Below are positions 23,305 through 36,255 of a DNA stretch of 64,000 bases, piece by piece; position 1 is the stretch's first letter; each line of letters begins with the position of its first letter. The position numbers and the translations under genes were made by a program. Source of the DNA: Strongylocentrotus purpuratus. Taxonomy: Eukaryota > Echinodermata > Echinoidea > Camarodonta > Strongylocentrotidae. Location: positions 794,501 through 858,500 of the forward strand of contig NW_022145561.1 of assembly GCF_000002235.5 (NCBI RefSeq), read 5' to 3'. Below the pieces are notes generated by a model. It ran no database searches. It saw only the letters and a list, made by a program, of their open reading frames with translations, and had not been told where the DNA came from.

Positions 23305-24889
23305 TTATGATTCGTGGTTTTCACTTAAGAGTAATTTTGTAAGTTTTTTACGAAAAGAGGTTCTTGATCTCTCAATTCTTAGATCAGTAGGAAGCATATT
23401 CCAAAAATTACTTCCAACAAACGAAACAGAAAACTTTCCTTGGTCTGTTTTGAATAAAGGAAGACGTAATTGTCGACCCGTTTTTTGTCTTGTGGAATAT
23501 TCATGTTGTATCATACTGCAATAATGTTTTAAGGAATGAGGTAATCGTTCATTTATCAAATCAAACACAAAAGTACAAATAGATAATTTATGCAATTTAA
23601 AAACATTCAACAATTTGAGGTCATGAAACAGTGCATTAGTATGAAAACGATGTGGCTTGAAAGTTATAGCACGTACAGCCATCTTTTGAGTATAAAATAT
23701 ACAATTCAAGTGTGATTTATAAGTACTACCCCAAACCTCGATGCCATATGTAATATGTGGCTGTATCAGAGCTTTATACAACAGTATCAATATATGTTTA
23801 GGGACAAAGTGCCGTAATTTAAAGAGGATACCGACCTTTCTCCGTATACAGTCATTAACAGATTTTATATGTGAATTCCATGTTAAATGTCTGTCAATGG
23901 TAATGCCAACAAATGTTGCTTCCTCCACTTCTATCAATTCTGCCCCAGATATTTTTAATCTCCCTTTAAGCACAGCCTTTCTTCTACGACTACTGAAGAA
24001 CATGAAATTGGTTTTTGACGCATTGATAGTAAGCTTATTTGCAGTGCACCAATTCTGTATTGATTTTAAATTTTCATTTACTTCACACTCATCTATTTGA
24101 TCTACACCTTTGGGAAAAGTATGAAAAATATTAGAATCATCTGCAAATAGTCTGAAATTGAAATAATTTGTCACAGTTGGCAAGTCATTTATATATATTA
24201 AAAACAGAGTTGGTCCTAAGACAGAACCTTGTGGTACACCGCATTTGATATATCTACTTTCTGATGATGACTCTTTGTATTTCACAAACTGCATTCTGTC
24301 ACTAAGATAGCTTTCGAGCCATTTTAGTGCATATGTCCTCGGATGCCATAATGTGATAGCTTTTTAAATAATATTTTATTGTTTATTGTGTCAAAAGCCT
24401 TTTGAAAGTCAAGAAACACGCCAAGCGTAACACATCCTTCGTCTATACTTTTCAATACCGTATTCATAAGATTAATTAATGATAATTTAGTACTATACTT
24501 TTTCCTAAATCCGTACTGATGGTGATATAAAATGTCATGCGTTTCTAGAAAACTGGTCAATCGAACATTAACTATTTTTTCTAATACTTTACCCAAAATT
24601 GGTAAGACAGAAATGGGTCTATAATTCCCTGTTTCATGTTTATTACCTTTCTTAAACAGTGGACTGACTTTAGCAATTTTCATTTGATCAGGGAATTTCC
24701 TGTTTCCAATGAAAGATTGAAGATATGTCTTAATGGTTCAGCCAAAATAGATGCACCATCCTTAATCAGGCGTGCTGGAATGTTGTCGTAACCACAAGCT
24801 TTCTTCTCGTCTAGAGCCAAGACGTGGTCATGAATTTCCTTCATTGTGACCGGTTTCCAAAAAAGGGATTGCTCAACACTATTATTCAA
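23305..24889 (-). pseudogene. LINE reverse transcriptase, frame-broken
   Basis: Three overlapping open segments (24889-24680, 24683-24324, 24294-23305) together make one reverse-transcriptase domain with the DFQKAFDT, GVPQGSVLGP and FADD motifs in order. Small indels at about 24680 and 24300 change the frame. The FADD active-site motif is intact. The end (RTSFRKKLTKLLLSENHES) is the usual C-terminus, followed by about 370 bases of 3' UTR. Confidence 0.85.
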
Positions 24890-25081
24890 ATAATCTTCAA
24901 ATAATGTGGGTACATTTGGTATTGCTGATGCTAGATTTGGACCAATGTTTACAAAGAAATCATTAAATTCATTGGCAATTTCAGATTCAGTTGTTAGAAC
25001 TTTATCATTTCCATCAATACGCCTTATAAGTTTTTCTACCTTAGTACCTTTGTTACCTTTATTTCTCCCAGATAGTAATTA

Positions 25082-26140
25082 ATTTATGATGTTCCACGTT
25101 TTACTAGTGTTATTGCTGTTCTCAGCTAGCAAACCACTGTAATAATTTCTCTTGGCATTGCGAAGAACAGTCGTTAATACATTTCTGTAGTTCCGAAATT
25201 TTTGTACATCACTTACATCAAAATTAGATTTCCTTACTTTTAAAAACAATTTATATTTTTTTCGAACAGACTTCATTATTGATTTGGTTATCCAAGGTTT
25301 CTTATAAGCGCGTCCTTTGCAGCTTCTTTTCTCTTTGATTGGTGCATGTTTATTACAAACATTATTAAACAAATTAAGAAAAATGGAATACGCCATGTTA
25401 ACATCTTCACAGCTATTGATATGTTGCCACTCTTGCCCAGCAAGATCATCTTTAAAGTTGTTTACATCATAGTTTTTATAACATCTGTAAGTTACAGTCT
25501 GTGAATAATGCATCTGCTTCAAATTCATACATGGATTTTCTAAAATCATGAACACAGGGTAGTGATCAGAAATATCACATTCTATAACACCCGAGTGATT
25601 ATCATACTTGTTCATATTAGTGTATATATGGTCTAATAAGGTTACAGACTCACTGGTTACTCTTGTTGGATATTTTATTTTCTGCTCCATTCCTACGCAT
25701 TTCATCGCTGTTGAAAACCCTTCTGTTGTTCCGTCTGAACTTAATGAATTTACATTAAAATCTCCTATTATAATGGTATCGCGTCTGTCGACTTTAATGT
25801 CTTCTAAAACTGTGAGAAGACTTTCTTGAAACTCTTTAACATCTGTATTTGGTTTCCTATATAAAACACCTACCATCACCTTCTGGAATTCTCCATTGTT
25901 TATTTCAAACCAGATTGATTCTGTATGCTTCACTGTATAATCTTTCACGACGTATTTCAAATTAGAACGAATATAAGCTCCTACCCCTCCTCCTCTTTCT
26001 CTACCATCCCGGCACTTTACCTCCAATAAATAACCTTCCATTTCCAAGGTTGATTTTTCTAAAACTCTCCATACTTCTGATAATGCAATTACATCGAATC
26101 TGAACTTAACGCAATCTTCATATAACAACTTTAACAACAA
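25082..26140 (-). pseudogene. LINE endonuclease domain (EEP family)
   Basis: About 350 residues of an apurinic-endonuclease-like domain: an ALSEVW block near the N-terminus, a GDFN motif in the middle and an SDHYPV motif near the C-terminal end, the canonical order for CR1/Jockey-group LINEs. The domain nicks the target DNA to prime reverse transcription (family knowledge). It ends at an in-frame TAA. The first residues listed by ORF scanning derive from the neighbouring poly-G tract, not from the LINE. Confidence 0.8.
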
Positions 26141-26441
26141 TAAGCGGGGGGGGGGGGGGGGGGGGGGGGGGGGGTAAGAGGTCACTTTTTTTTGTTTTTT
26201 TGGTCCCCAAAAATCGCAACGACTCAGCCGACCGCTGAATAAGCGGGGGGGGGGGGGTAAGAGAACACGTTTTTTTTTTTTTTTGGTCTCGAAATTTGAA
26301 AATTTGACATTTTGCTCCGTTGGGGGGGGGGGGTAAGGTTATCTTTTTTAGGTCAACCATGGGGGGGGGGGTTTACACACAAAAAATTTCCAAAGGGGGG
26401 GGGGTTTAACCCCCCAAACTAACCCCCTGTGTACGCGCCTG

Positions 26442-26525
26442 CATACATGACATATTCATAATTCCTGCAAAGTTCTACAGAATTTGATGTTGGCTGCAAA
26501 AGGGACATAGTATACAACTTGTGCA
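26442..26525. repeat. Right half of the split dispersed repeat
   Basis: Starts with CATACATG, then CATATTCATAATTCCTGCAA, continuing the copy interrupted at 22804; compare 6731-6810. Confidence 0.75.
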
Positions 26526-26894
26526 TAATTATGTATATGAATTATTGAATAGAGGTACAACCAGGGACATGCTTGCTACAAACAAACTATTCCATGTGAA
26601 ATGAGGCAAAACTTTCTTTTACAGTATATACAAATGACATTATGAGAAACGTTTCAGTGGAAATGAAATATACCTCGAATCAAGTTAAGTTTAATATCTG
26701 CTCAACATTCAGGTCAGGTAACTCTTAAATATAATTCAGGTATAGCGCAGCTATATAGCTATATTAATATACTATACTGCGCTGTGATGAAAATAAAACT
26801 CCTCACAGTGCTACTTTACAGACACACACATACACACAACATAACTATTCAACAGCTTCTGAAAACAAGTGCGCCTTCAACAAAATTTTGAAGA

Positions 26895-27462
26895 CAGTAC
26901 AGGCCCCAGATGAGGCTTTCCTATATAATGTCTAGTAATAGGTTATTCCAAAGATTTGGAGCTGCGAAATTTCTAGAAAATGGTTTCATAAAGAAAAAAT
27001 ATATGTACAATATAAGACAGAACAATAATTTGTATGTTCCTAATCATAAATATAATGTCTCTGAATGTTCTATCAAATACTCAGGGCCGATCATGTGGAA
27101 TAATCTATCGAATACCTTAAAATGTACCAAAATTCTTCCAGTTTTTAAACGAACATATAAAAATCATCTTTTAAATTTATGTTAAGTTGCCTTCTCCCTT
27201 CCTCTCCCATTCCTTTTACCCATGTATTGTAGTTGCTGTTGTTGTATTGTTAGTTACTTAGTTCATGTTTTTGTTAAATTTGATTTGTATGTGTATATTT
27301 AAGGGATTGACCATGCATAGACAGGCCTGTAGGCCTATTGTCGATCTCACCATTATCTGTTATGTATTATTTATGGTGTATTCTTGTTTGTCTTTTGATT
27401 GTTTTTTTTTTTTTTTATCAGATTGTGGAAATAAACTAAACTTGAACTTGAAACTTGAAACC
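26895..27462 (+). mobile_element. LINE 3' fragment
   Basis: Encodes a CR1/Jockey-type C-terminus (SNRLFQRFGAAKFLENGF, YSGPIMWNNLSNTLKC, LPVFKRTYKNHLLNL) ending at 27185. The 3' UTR then ends GGAAATAAACTAAACTTGAA with a (CTTGAA)n tail. It is 5' truncated. Confidence 0.7.
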
Positions 27463-27529
27463 GCAATCTACGAGAGTTAATTTTGTTTCTGTGTATTTAG
27501 CAAGTTCGGTACATATGGATGTGATTAAA

Positions 27530-28042
27530 AAGCACTTCATCAACTCTGTCCCAGCTACATATCTGAACTTGATACACCTTACATACCCACTCGATCCCTC
27601 CGCTCTGCATCTCAACACCTAATTGAACCCACGAAAGACAGGACCAAGTCATACGGATCCAGAAGATTCTCATCTGCAGCTTCGCATCTCTGGAACTCTC
27701 TCCCCACTACTTTCCGAACCATCACAGACTTAGCTTTCTTTCAATCTCAACTAAAAAACCTACCTGTTTAAAAACGCTTTCTAATGTCATTTAAACTGTA
27801 TTATTGTATTCATCAAAATTTAATTACATTACTGTACTCTTATATAATTTGCCTTCATTTCTGTGTTATGGATGTATATGTTTGATTATTATTAATCTTT
27901 TCCTTATTTTGATATATATCTTTAGTTCATGATAGTTGTTATGTGTAATTTTGTTGTATTAATATTGCAAAGCGCATTGCTATTTTCTTCGAAGATGAAA
28001 TGCGCTATATAAGTCTAGGTTATTATTATTATTATTATTAAT
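27530..28042 (+). mobile_element. L2-like LINE 3' fragment
   Basis: Encodes a short C-terminal block (YGSRRFSSAASHLWNSLP, FFQSQLKNLPV, stop), then a 3' UTR ending ATGCGCTATATAAGTCTAGG and (ATT)n. The GCGCTATATAA...(ATT)n tail is shared with SINEs and other LINE fragments in this window. Confidence 0.7.
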
Positions 28043-29500
28043 CATCTTGGGCGTGACCATTCAATGTTTTGTAAACAAGCAAACGTATTTTGAATGCAAT
28101 TTTCTGTCTTATTGGCAATTACATAATAACAGCTTTGTGAAATAACGACATTATTCCTTTCCTTTCTACACATTTATATGTTAGTAACTATATCGCTTAA
28201 TTTCGATTACTCAAATTATAGGAATGGTGAAAAATACATACACGTACAACCACAACACTTCGCACAATAATTGGACTACATTAAATGAGACATCCGGACT
28301 AGTATAACTCGGCAGCCCACAGGACCGACAGTCTACGACCGAGACCGACATGTCGTCCGTAGGCCGTCGGTCACAAGAACCCTCTAATGACTTTTTAGAA
28401 GGCCTTAGAGACCGACAGTATCGATCTCGTAGGCTGTAGCCAGAGAGAATCGTAATCTCGGTCCTACATAATATTTTTGTGTGCATTTATCAAATATATA
28501 GGTACAACATAAATATAAACTCGTACATAATCACATTTAAACAGAATCTACCATTCTTGCATACTGTTTGCATGGTCATCGATGTTCCGTTTTGGACCAG
28601 TGCCTTTCAAGTACAAGTAATTAGTCAATGATTCCCAATCCATCCTACTCCCTTCCCCTCCCAGATATGTATATTTTGTTAAAGAAATGATCCTTTGATC
28701 CTCAAATTTGCTTTAACCATACTGCATGATTGAATTTCTTCAACACCTAATTATCCAGATAGAGAAAGTGCCAATATCAGCCATTTCTTAATTAACTAAA
28801 TGTATACTTCAGTGCCTCGGTATACAAAGTACATGCATTTTATTCACCTGTTACGGATAATTGAATTTCAATAGTCAGGTAGGTAGGTACGTAGCTAGCA
28901 ACAAGTAATGTATGGAATATGAATTCTGACTGTTGAGATACATATATTCATAACAGGTGAATGGAATCATCCGTATCGAGGCGCTACACAAAGGCATGTG
29001 ATATGCATACATTTTGGTTACATTTATTTACGAAAGTGGCTTATTATTATTATTAAGACAATTATAGCGATATCGGGCCTTGGCTAAACAGCCCAAAAGA
29101 CCGACCCACAAGCGACCGACGTTTTCTAACTGGGGCTTTCGGTCCACGGTCCGTCGGTTTTTTGTTTGTTTTATTTCCGTATAAAAAACCATCATGCATT
29201 CAGTAAAATAATGACAAATAAAATAATGAATTACAAGATAAATTAAACGGCTGGATAGCCCAAATCCAGCGGTATCGTTATGACACCGCTGGTCTTCCAC
29301 GGGGACCAGAGTATATCTCGTATACATAGACCTCGTGGAACTTTTTTTCTTAATTTTGTATAAATTGTCTTTTGTATTTGTTTGTTTTGTCGTCTCGTGG
29401 GCCCTTGGTCTTGTGGACCTGTTTGAAATAACGGTCACGTGCGTCATTGGTCTCGTGGGAAGACCCCCATTACGCCCCAACCATTTAGAGATGCCTCCCT
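28043..29500. other. No gene recognised; GACCGA-rich patches
   Basis: No gene is seen. Two patches (about 28300-28450 and 29090-29165) are rich in GACCGAC and its complement and in AGACCG, and look like degenerate simple repeats. 29260-29470 repeats CTCGTGG/CCACGAG words. Confidence 0.35.
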
Positions 29501-29544
29501 GGTTTCAGAAGCCACTTAAACTCACATTTAATTTTTCGAGTAAG

Positions 29545-29631
29545 ACCGGTGATCACCCCCCCCCCCCCCCACCCCCGATCGTTCCAGCAGTGCCCCTCAT
29601 CAAAGGATGGACTGCATTACGCCACTGCCTC
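29545..29631. mobile_element. hAT-like terminal remnant
   Basis: On the minus strand, GCAGTGGCGTAATGCAGTCC is followed by a poly-G run, the same style of terminus (CAGTGGCGTA plus G run) as the hAT elements at 45-47 kb. The opposite end was not identified. Confidence 0.4.
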
Positions 29632-29831
29632 CAATCAATGAGATGGGGATTATGTAGTCAAAGACACTTGACAAATGATATGAAGTTCTTCGTTACAGGA
29701 ATGTGGACACCATACCCCCAGTGGATTGACAAAGGCACAGCTATTAGCCCAGGTTTTTTCCTCTTGGCTGCAGTTCGGACTCCGTTCTGAGGGGAACAAA
29801 CACGAGACATTTTGATGTCATATTTTAGAAT

Positions 29832-30659
29832 GATGTAGGACATTATTACAAAGATCTACAGTGTGGTCCTAAGGTTTTTACGGTATTACCGAAATCTAAG
29901 CAATTTTGCTAAATAAAACGTGAATGGATTTATGCAATCAACGTATCATTTGAAATTATTTCTTCTACTTCATACAAACCGAAGCATCATGTCTATGCAG
30001 CTTATACAATGTGCTCACATTAACAGATTTCTGTTTGTGAGACGCACTTTATAAACACGATAGCAAAATATGTCAAGATATCATCTGTAGGCTAGGGCAG
30101 TTTCAATCTTTTATGTATCGCCTAAAGAAATCAGGCTCGGATTACACAACACGTCAATGTAAAATTTACACAAAGTCATATGTTAAAAGGTGATGGGCAA
30201 AACTATTAAAAATTCCCCAACAATGTCAATTACTCGGAAGCTTATGTGACTTTTTAGGAGGAATGATAAAAGAGCAACAGCACAACCTATAATCAATTTC
30301 TTTTCGAACAATATACTGTCCAGACCCCCCCCCCCAAAAAAAAAAAAAAATATTATGGTTGGGTTCCATAATGGTTGATTATCACATTTTAATATACGGT
30401 AAAATCTAGTGGTTCCTCCATGGTCTCATTCACGTTATAATATCGCATGCTAATGAATTATATGTATGGTATTATGTTACTTAACTGCTATACGTATAAA
30501 TCAAAGGCAACTGCGCGCAGGAAAGGTGCTACGTATATTCAGTAAGCTCTATGAAATACAGAAACGTGATGCGATGGTGATGCGTATCATACTTTAAGTC
30601 ACAATTTTTAAAAGCAGGCCGCCGCGGTTTGCCGCTTCATAATCTGAGCGAAGCTTTAC
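29832..30659. other. Intron or flank of the lectin gene
   Basis: The last exon of the lectin domain (expected to carry the W-x-D-x-x-C and final Cys) should lie here or further left, but I could not identify it. AT-rich, with a C10/A14 homopolymer pair at about 30325-30350. Confidence 0.35.
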
Positions 30660-31036
30660 TGAAACTAAGCACTCACTGTTGATTTTCGATTGATCCCAGT
30701 AAATTATGTCAGAATAGTCCGACCCACAGTAGAGATTGTCGTCGAGAAGGTCAAAGTAACAACCGAGCCACACACTATTTGCCTCAGCCTGAAACACATC
30801 TTTGTGGAAAGACATCACGAATTGAGACTCTTCCTCACTTTCAATGACAAGGGGTGCTGGCACATGAGAAGACTGTCTATTCAGAAAACCTGTGTTGTTT
30901 TTACAAAAGGCAAAGGCCCTAAAATGCGATTTCTTTTCCATTGGCCATATCTCGTAGCATTTGGAGTTGCTCCAGCTTTTGACGAGACTTATTACAAGTC
31001 CTTCGTCATTTGTTTCGCTGTAGCCGTCTGGGCAAC
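30660..31036 (-). CDS. Lectin gene exon 6, C-type lectin-like domain
   Basis: Starts CPDGYSETNDEG and includes SWSNSKCYEIWP, FRAFAFCKNNTGFL, SVWLGCYFD, NLYCG, IIYWDQ and SECLVS, the order of a C-type lectin-like domain (first Cys pair, WLG core, W before an E-C). Acceptor TTGAACAGCAG before 31036. Two donors are possible: TCA/GTAAAG at 30660, which keeps the E-C motif, or AACA/GTGAGT at 30677, which keeps phase 1. The W-x-D-x-x-C end of the domain must come from a further exon. No QPD or EPN sugar-binding motif is visible in this exon. Confidence 0.72.
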
Positions 31037-34000
31037 CTGCTGTTCAATGCAAAAGATAAAAAGACGAACATTCAATATTTAAGATTTATTTGATTCAATA
31101 CTCGCAAGCTTCCCGCTGAATTGTTACTGAATATACATATTTTAAAATCATATACAAATACGAACAGATCCAAGTAAAATACAATGACAGAAAAAGTGTA
31201 CAAAACTGGAAATGAAAATTGACAATAGAATTAATCTGGGAATGGAAAACCATTGGAGTTTTATTAAGATTGAAAGTAATTTAGAAAATATACAATCAAT
31301 GAATTAGAAATGTTTCAATACAAAGACAAATTCAATCATGACTATATATCATACAGCATTTATTATGCGCCATCGATTTAGTAAACTATTCTGAGGCGCA
31401 GAGGGATAGGATTAGAATGAGATACATAGAGAAATGAGAAGGGGGGGGGGGAGAGAAAAGAAAAGAAGAAAAAATGCATAGACGCACAAATTATTGTCAA
31501 TAGTTAAATATGTATATATTGTGAATAAAGCAAAACATTGCTCTGTTTAAATTACGTAATATTGCACAAAAGAATTCTAATAGAAATAGTAGTCACACTT
31601 GCAAAGCACACGGGTCGTCATATGCCTGACGTCAGACTACGTCAATGAAAGGGGCGGTCTTTGACACGCCTTTTGATGGTTAGATCGTACCAAAAAAATT
31701 GCAAAAACGAAATGCTGACATTGTGTTAAATTATTAGTGCTATCGGCGTTCACATGCAGGCTTGATCAGCCCAGGTAATTACACAATAAGAATAATAATA
31801 TTTCTGCTTTAATCGCGCTAAATACATCGGCAATGCTGAGTTTCTAAGCGCTTTACATTATCAGATTCTGGCTTGCCCGCACACAACGTATGCACTATCT
31901 CCACTTCCTGGGGGCATTTCAGCAAGAGCTACTAGGCTCGAATTGCTATTGCTAAGCATACTACATTGGCTATCGCATCTTACCGGGTACAATGACTGAA
32001 CACCTGGGTGGAGAGTGGCAAAGGACATTAGTGCCGCGGTGGGACTCGAACCGCGGACCTTATAATCTACAGGCCGGCGCCGTATCCACTTGGCCACGAC
32101 ACCTCCACGACCGTGACGCAGAATGACGCCTAGTATTAGTAACTGAATGGCCTATGTACTTTGCCGCACGGTTTATCAGTCGAATATAATTCACGAGTAT
32201 CATACTGCGGATAAAAAGAGAATTTTTCTTCATCTGTAAGACAAAAGCGCACTTTTCTGCACGAAGAAGGACACTCTTTTTTAATTGGAAGGGGGGGGGG
32301 GCACCACTTTGATTGCATTATTACCTGCGCTAAACAATTCTGCATATTAGGCCAAGTATACCTCATACCTCAAGTATACTTCAACATTGAGTTTCAAGCG
32401 TTCATTTTGCATTAACCTTGTCTACGATTGATGTCACTCACGCACGGTGCGTCAAAGGCCACACCAGTCACTGACGCAATCCTGCGCTAAGTAAACTGAC
32501 GCCCCGTGTGCTACAGGCTTAACCTTCTATAGGCTAGCCTTTAAAGTTTCTTTTAAGAGAAATTGTCAAAACTTACTGTTCTGACCGAGGGTCGTAGGGA
32601 CGTCGGCGGGAGGTGGTGACGATTCTGGCAACTCTGATTGTGACGACGATTGGTATGGCCAGAAAACCGCCGATGTCGTTGGCCGAGACCCTTGTTCGTA
32701 ATACAATGACGGTTCCAATGATGAAAGCGATGGTGATGACAGCGAGGATGGCGCCGACAGAGACCTTTGTGGGGTTGATCCGAATGACGACGACGGCGAT
32801 GAAGGCGGCAATAGACCTTTCGATGTTAGGGATGTCGTTGATGATGTTGTGGTTGGTACTGAGGTCGGAACAGATGACGATGATGCTTGCATGGGCAGTG
32901 AATCCGATGGTGACCAGGTTGATGAAGATAAAGATCGGGATGAAGCTGACCCTGATAATGATGACGGTGGTGATTGTGAATGCAAAGAATTCGTCTTTGT
33001 TGAGGATTCTTAACAATTATACAGATTGGAAATTTTAATGAAGATGTTGATTATACTTGTGAGGATGATGAGAATGACGTCGATAATAATGATCATTAGT
33101 TATAATAATCATGATAATAATAATAATAATAATAACAATAACAATATTAATAATAAAAACGATTATGATCATAACAAAAACAGTAGTTTCCAAAACTTAC
33201 CATTCTGACTGAGGGTCGTAGGGACGTCGGTAGGTGATGGTGACGATTCTTGTAACTCTGACTGTGACGACGGTGATGAAGGCGGCAATAGACCTTTCGA
33301 TGTAAGTGATGTCGTTGATGATGTTGTGGTTCGTACTGAGGTCGAAACAGGTGACGATGGTGTTTGCATGGGCAGTGAACCCGATGGTGACCGGGTTGAT
33401 GTAGATGGAGATCGTGATGAAGTTGACTCTGAAGATGATGACGATCATGATTGCGAAAGCAAAGAATTCGTCTTTGTTAAGGATTCTTAACAATTATACT
33501 GATCGAAATTTTAATGGAGATATTGATGATACTGATGAGGATGATGAGGATGACGTTGATAATAATCATAAGTAATAACAATTGTGATGATAATGATAAT
33601 AATAATAATAATAATAACAAAAATGATAATAATTAGAACAATAATAAAAATAATAATAATAGTAATATTAAATAATACAAATTAAAAATTTAAAAAATGA
33701 TAATAATAATAATGATAATAATAATCATGATGATAATAATAATAGTAATAATAATAATAATCATAATAATAATAATAAAAACAATTATGATCATAACAAA
33801 AACAGTAGTTTCCAAAACTTACCGTTCTGACTGAGGGTCGTAGGGACGTCGGTAGGTGGTGGTGACGATTCTGGCCACTCTGATTTTGACGGCGGTGGTG
33901 ATGATAGCGAGGATGTCGTCGACAGAAACCTTTTAGGGGTCGATGCGAATGACGACGACGGTGATGAAGGCGATAATGATGACAATGGTAAGGTGGACAA

Positions 34001-36223
34001 TAGACCTGTCGATGTAAGGGATGCCGTTGATGATGTTGTGGTTCGTACTGAGGTCGGAACAGATGACGATGATGCTTGCATGGGCAGTGAATCCGACGAT
34101 GGCCACGTTGATGATGTCGTGGTCCGTACTGAGATCGGAACAGCTGACGATGATGCTTGCATGGGCAGTGAATCCGATGATGGCCAGGTTGATGTCGATG
34201 GAGATCGTGATGAAGTTGACTCTGAAGATGATGACGATGATGCTTGCATGGGCAGTGAATCCGATGATGGCCAGGTTGATGTAGATGGAGATCGTGATGA
34301 AGTTGACCCTGAAGACGATGACGATGATGATTGCGAATGCAAAGAATTCGCCCTCGTTAAGGATTCTGTTAACAAGAATCGTAATAATTATACTGATTCA
34401 AACTTTTGATGGAAATATAGATTGATAGTGATAATAATAATAACAACAATATTGATTATAATGAAATCAACAATAACGATATCAACAAGAGTGCAAAAAC
34501 CCTATGAAAATGGTTTAATAGTTGTAAAACCCTTTTATTCTAAATGATTATACATGGTAATACAAATTCCAACGCATCCTTCCCACTCTCTACAAGCACC
34601 TACCAATTAATTCACTTGGGAGTTTGGCGGGAAAAAAATATTTCTGCATTCAAGAAAAGGGAGAGGGGGTGTCTCCAATCTAATGGGACACATGTTTTGA
34701 CGAATAGTAATCTTTTAGGTCCATTTCATTCTCAATGTTTAAAATACTTTCGGATAATGCTTTTAATAAACATGTCTATGATAATTATAGATTTGTCATG
34801 GACCACGCGCAGATTGACAGTGATATTATAGATAATGAACCCTTTTTTCACGAAAAAGAGATATAACTAAAAAGTCAAAATCATTACACAGTAAAAACGC
34901 TGCTTAAAAAAGTGATGTTCACTTACAGTTGTACACTATCTTAAACAACAGTTGAACAAATTGTAAACAATGTTGCTCGAAACGAAAGTAATTTTGTTAA
35001 ACATTCGCTGTTTAAAATTTAATGACTGCTTTATTTACTATACGAGAGCTTTTAGACAGTGTTGTTTACATATGACGTCATGTGTCACGTGCCAGTAAAG
35101 TGCGCGTTGGCTAAAAGATTTGTTTCAAATCATGGCCAACCAAGCTGTAGACGTGTCGTGGATGAGTGGAAACGTCGCCGGACTGTCGATCACAAGGTCC
35201 ACGGTTCGAGTCCCGCCGCGGAACTAATGTCCTATGGCAGCCTAGCATAGCCGGGTAATGTTGGAGCGCCTTGAGGACCTTGCAAGGTCGATACGTGCGC
35301 TATATAAGAATCCAATATTATTATTATTATTTAACAACAGTTCATTTTTAAACAACTTTCTTTAAACAACCCAGTTGGTGTAAACAATCCCCACTGAACA
35401 ACAGCTCCTTTTTAAACAACTTTCTTTAAACAACCCAGTTGGTGTAAACAACCCCCACTGAACAACAGCTCCGTTTTAAACAACCGTCTTTAAACAACAC
35501 CAGTTGTTTAAATTGTGATTTTAAACAAGTTGTTCAAAATGTTGATCAACTAAGTGTTTAAACTTTAAACAACTCGAGTTGCTTAACATTTTAAACAACT
35601 CTTAGATCAGGTCACCCGTTAATCAACAGTTGTTTAAACTTTTAAACAACATGTTCACTAAATTTTTAACTGTGTAGAACACTCATTTTCCATCGTTTAT
35701 AATGAAAAGAGTAATAGAAAATTTCCATTATGAATTGTAATCAGAGGAAAAATAGATCTCAAAATACAATCCTCTATCATCATAAAGTTCATCGATTTGT
35801 AAAAGCCTTCACTGGCTGACGACGACATTTACATGTTTATTTTCTTTTCGTTAGATTGATGAATGCGTGCAAGTCGGCGATCCATGCTTGAAGTGCATCA
35901 ATCATGCATAAATACTAACCTTGAAATGAGGGCTATTAATCTCCTTCTCTTTGTTATGTTTGGGAACCAAAACTAGACAATTACAAAGTTAATTATTATG
36001 AGCTTCTATTACCGAAATTCCTTTCAATAGGCATACATCGAATAGTTATATACTTCATACATAGATTTGGTAAAAGGACCTAACAAAATATAGTATAAAG
36101 CTAATGGAGGTTAGTCCCATCAGTATATACATGGTTATTTGACATTAAACATATCAATAAACATATTTATAATTTACATTATTTACAGAAATAATAATGA
36201 TCATAATAATAATAATGATGACA

Positions 36224-36255
<32 letters not shown>

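Larger units (their letters stand above)
22905..26142 (-). mobile_element. Near-complete LINE (CR1/Jockey group) inside the hAT element
   Basis: Minus strand, 5' to 3': endonuclease domain (ALSEVWR, TIIIGDFNVNS, SDHYPVFM; ORF 26185-25079), then reverse transcriptase (PLFKKGNKHETGNYRPISVL, VFLDFQKAFDTI, GVPQGSVLGPTLFLIYINDL, FADDSN) to the C-terminal region (SNFWNMLPTDLR). The ORF is broken by a TAA at about 25079 and by frameshifts near 24680 and 24300, so this copy is defective. The 3' tail is an (ATTCA)n repeat at 22905-22935. The start lies at the poly-G of the host element. Confidence 0.85.
22805..26441. mobile_element. hAT-like non-autonomous element, 8-bp target duplication
   Basis: Ends are CAGGCGCGTACGCAGG and CCTGTGTACGCGCCTG, flanked on both sides by CATACATG (22797-22804, 26442-26449). 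An 8-bp duplication and CAG...CTG ends fit hAT. The element's own sequence is a set of degenerate units with long G runs (CGCAACGACTCAGCCGACCG, then GCTGAATAAGC plus poly-G). No hAT transposase was found. Most of its length is a LINE inserted in the opposite strand sense. Confidence 0.8.

Noticed and set aside
29335..29790. 151-codon plus-strand ORF
   Set aside because: It crosses a poly-C hAT-like terminus and repeat sequence; no domain is recognised.
33993..34409. Acidic Asp-rich plus-strand protein
   Set aside because: It is antisense to the Ser-rich lectin stalk exon; the splice sites and exon homology support the minus strand.
35140..35230. Functional tRNA gene with A and B boxes
   Set aside because: The tRNA-like head is followed by a SINE body and (ATT)n tail, with no closed acceptor stem; it is SINE-derived. 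The same applies to 31960-32109 and 41396-41720.
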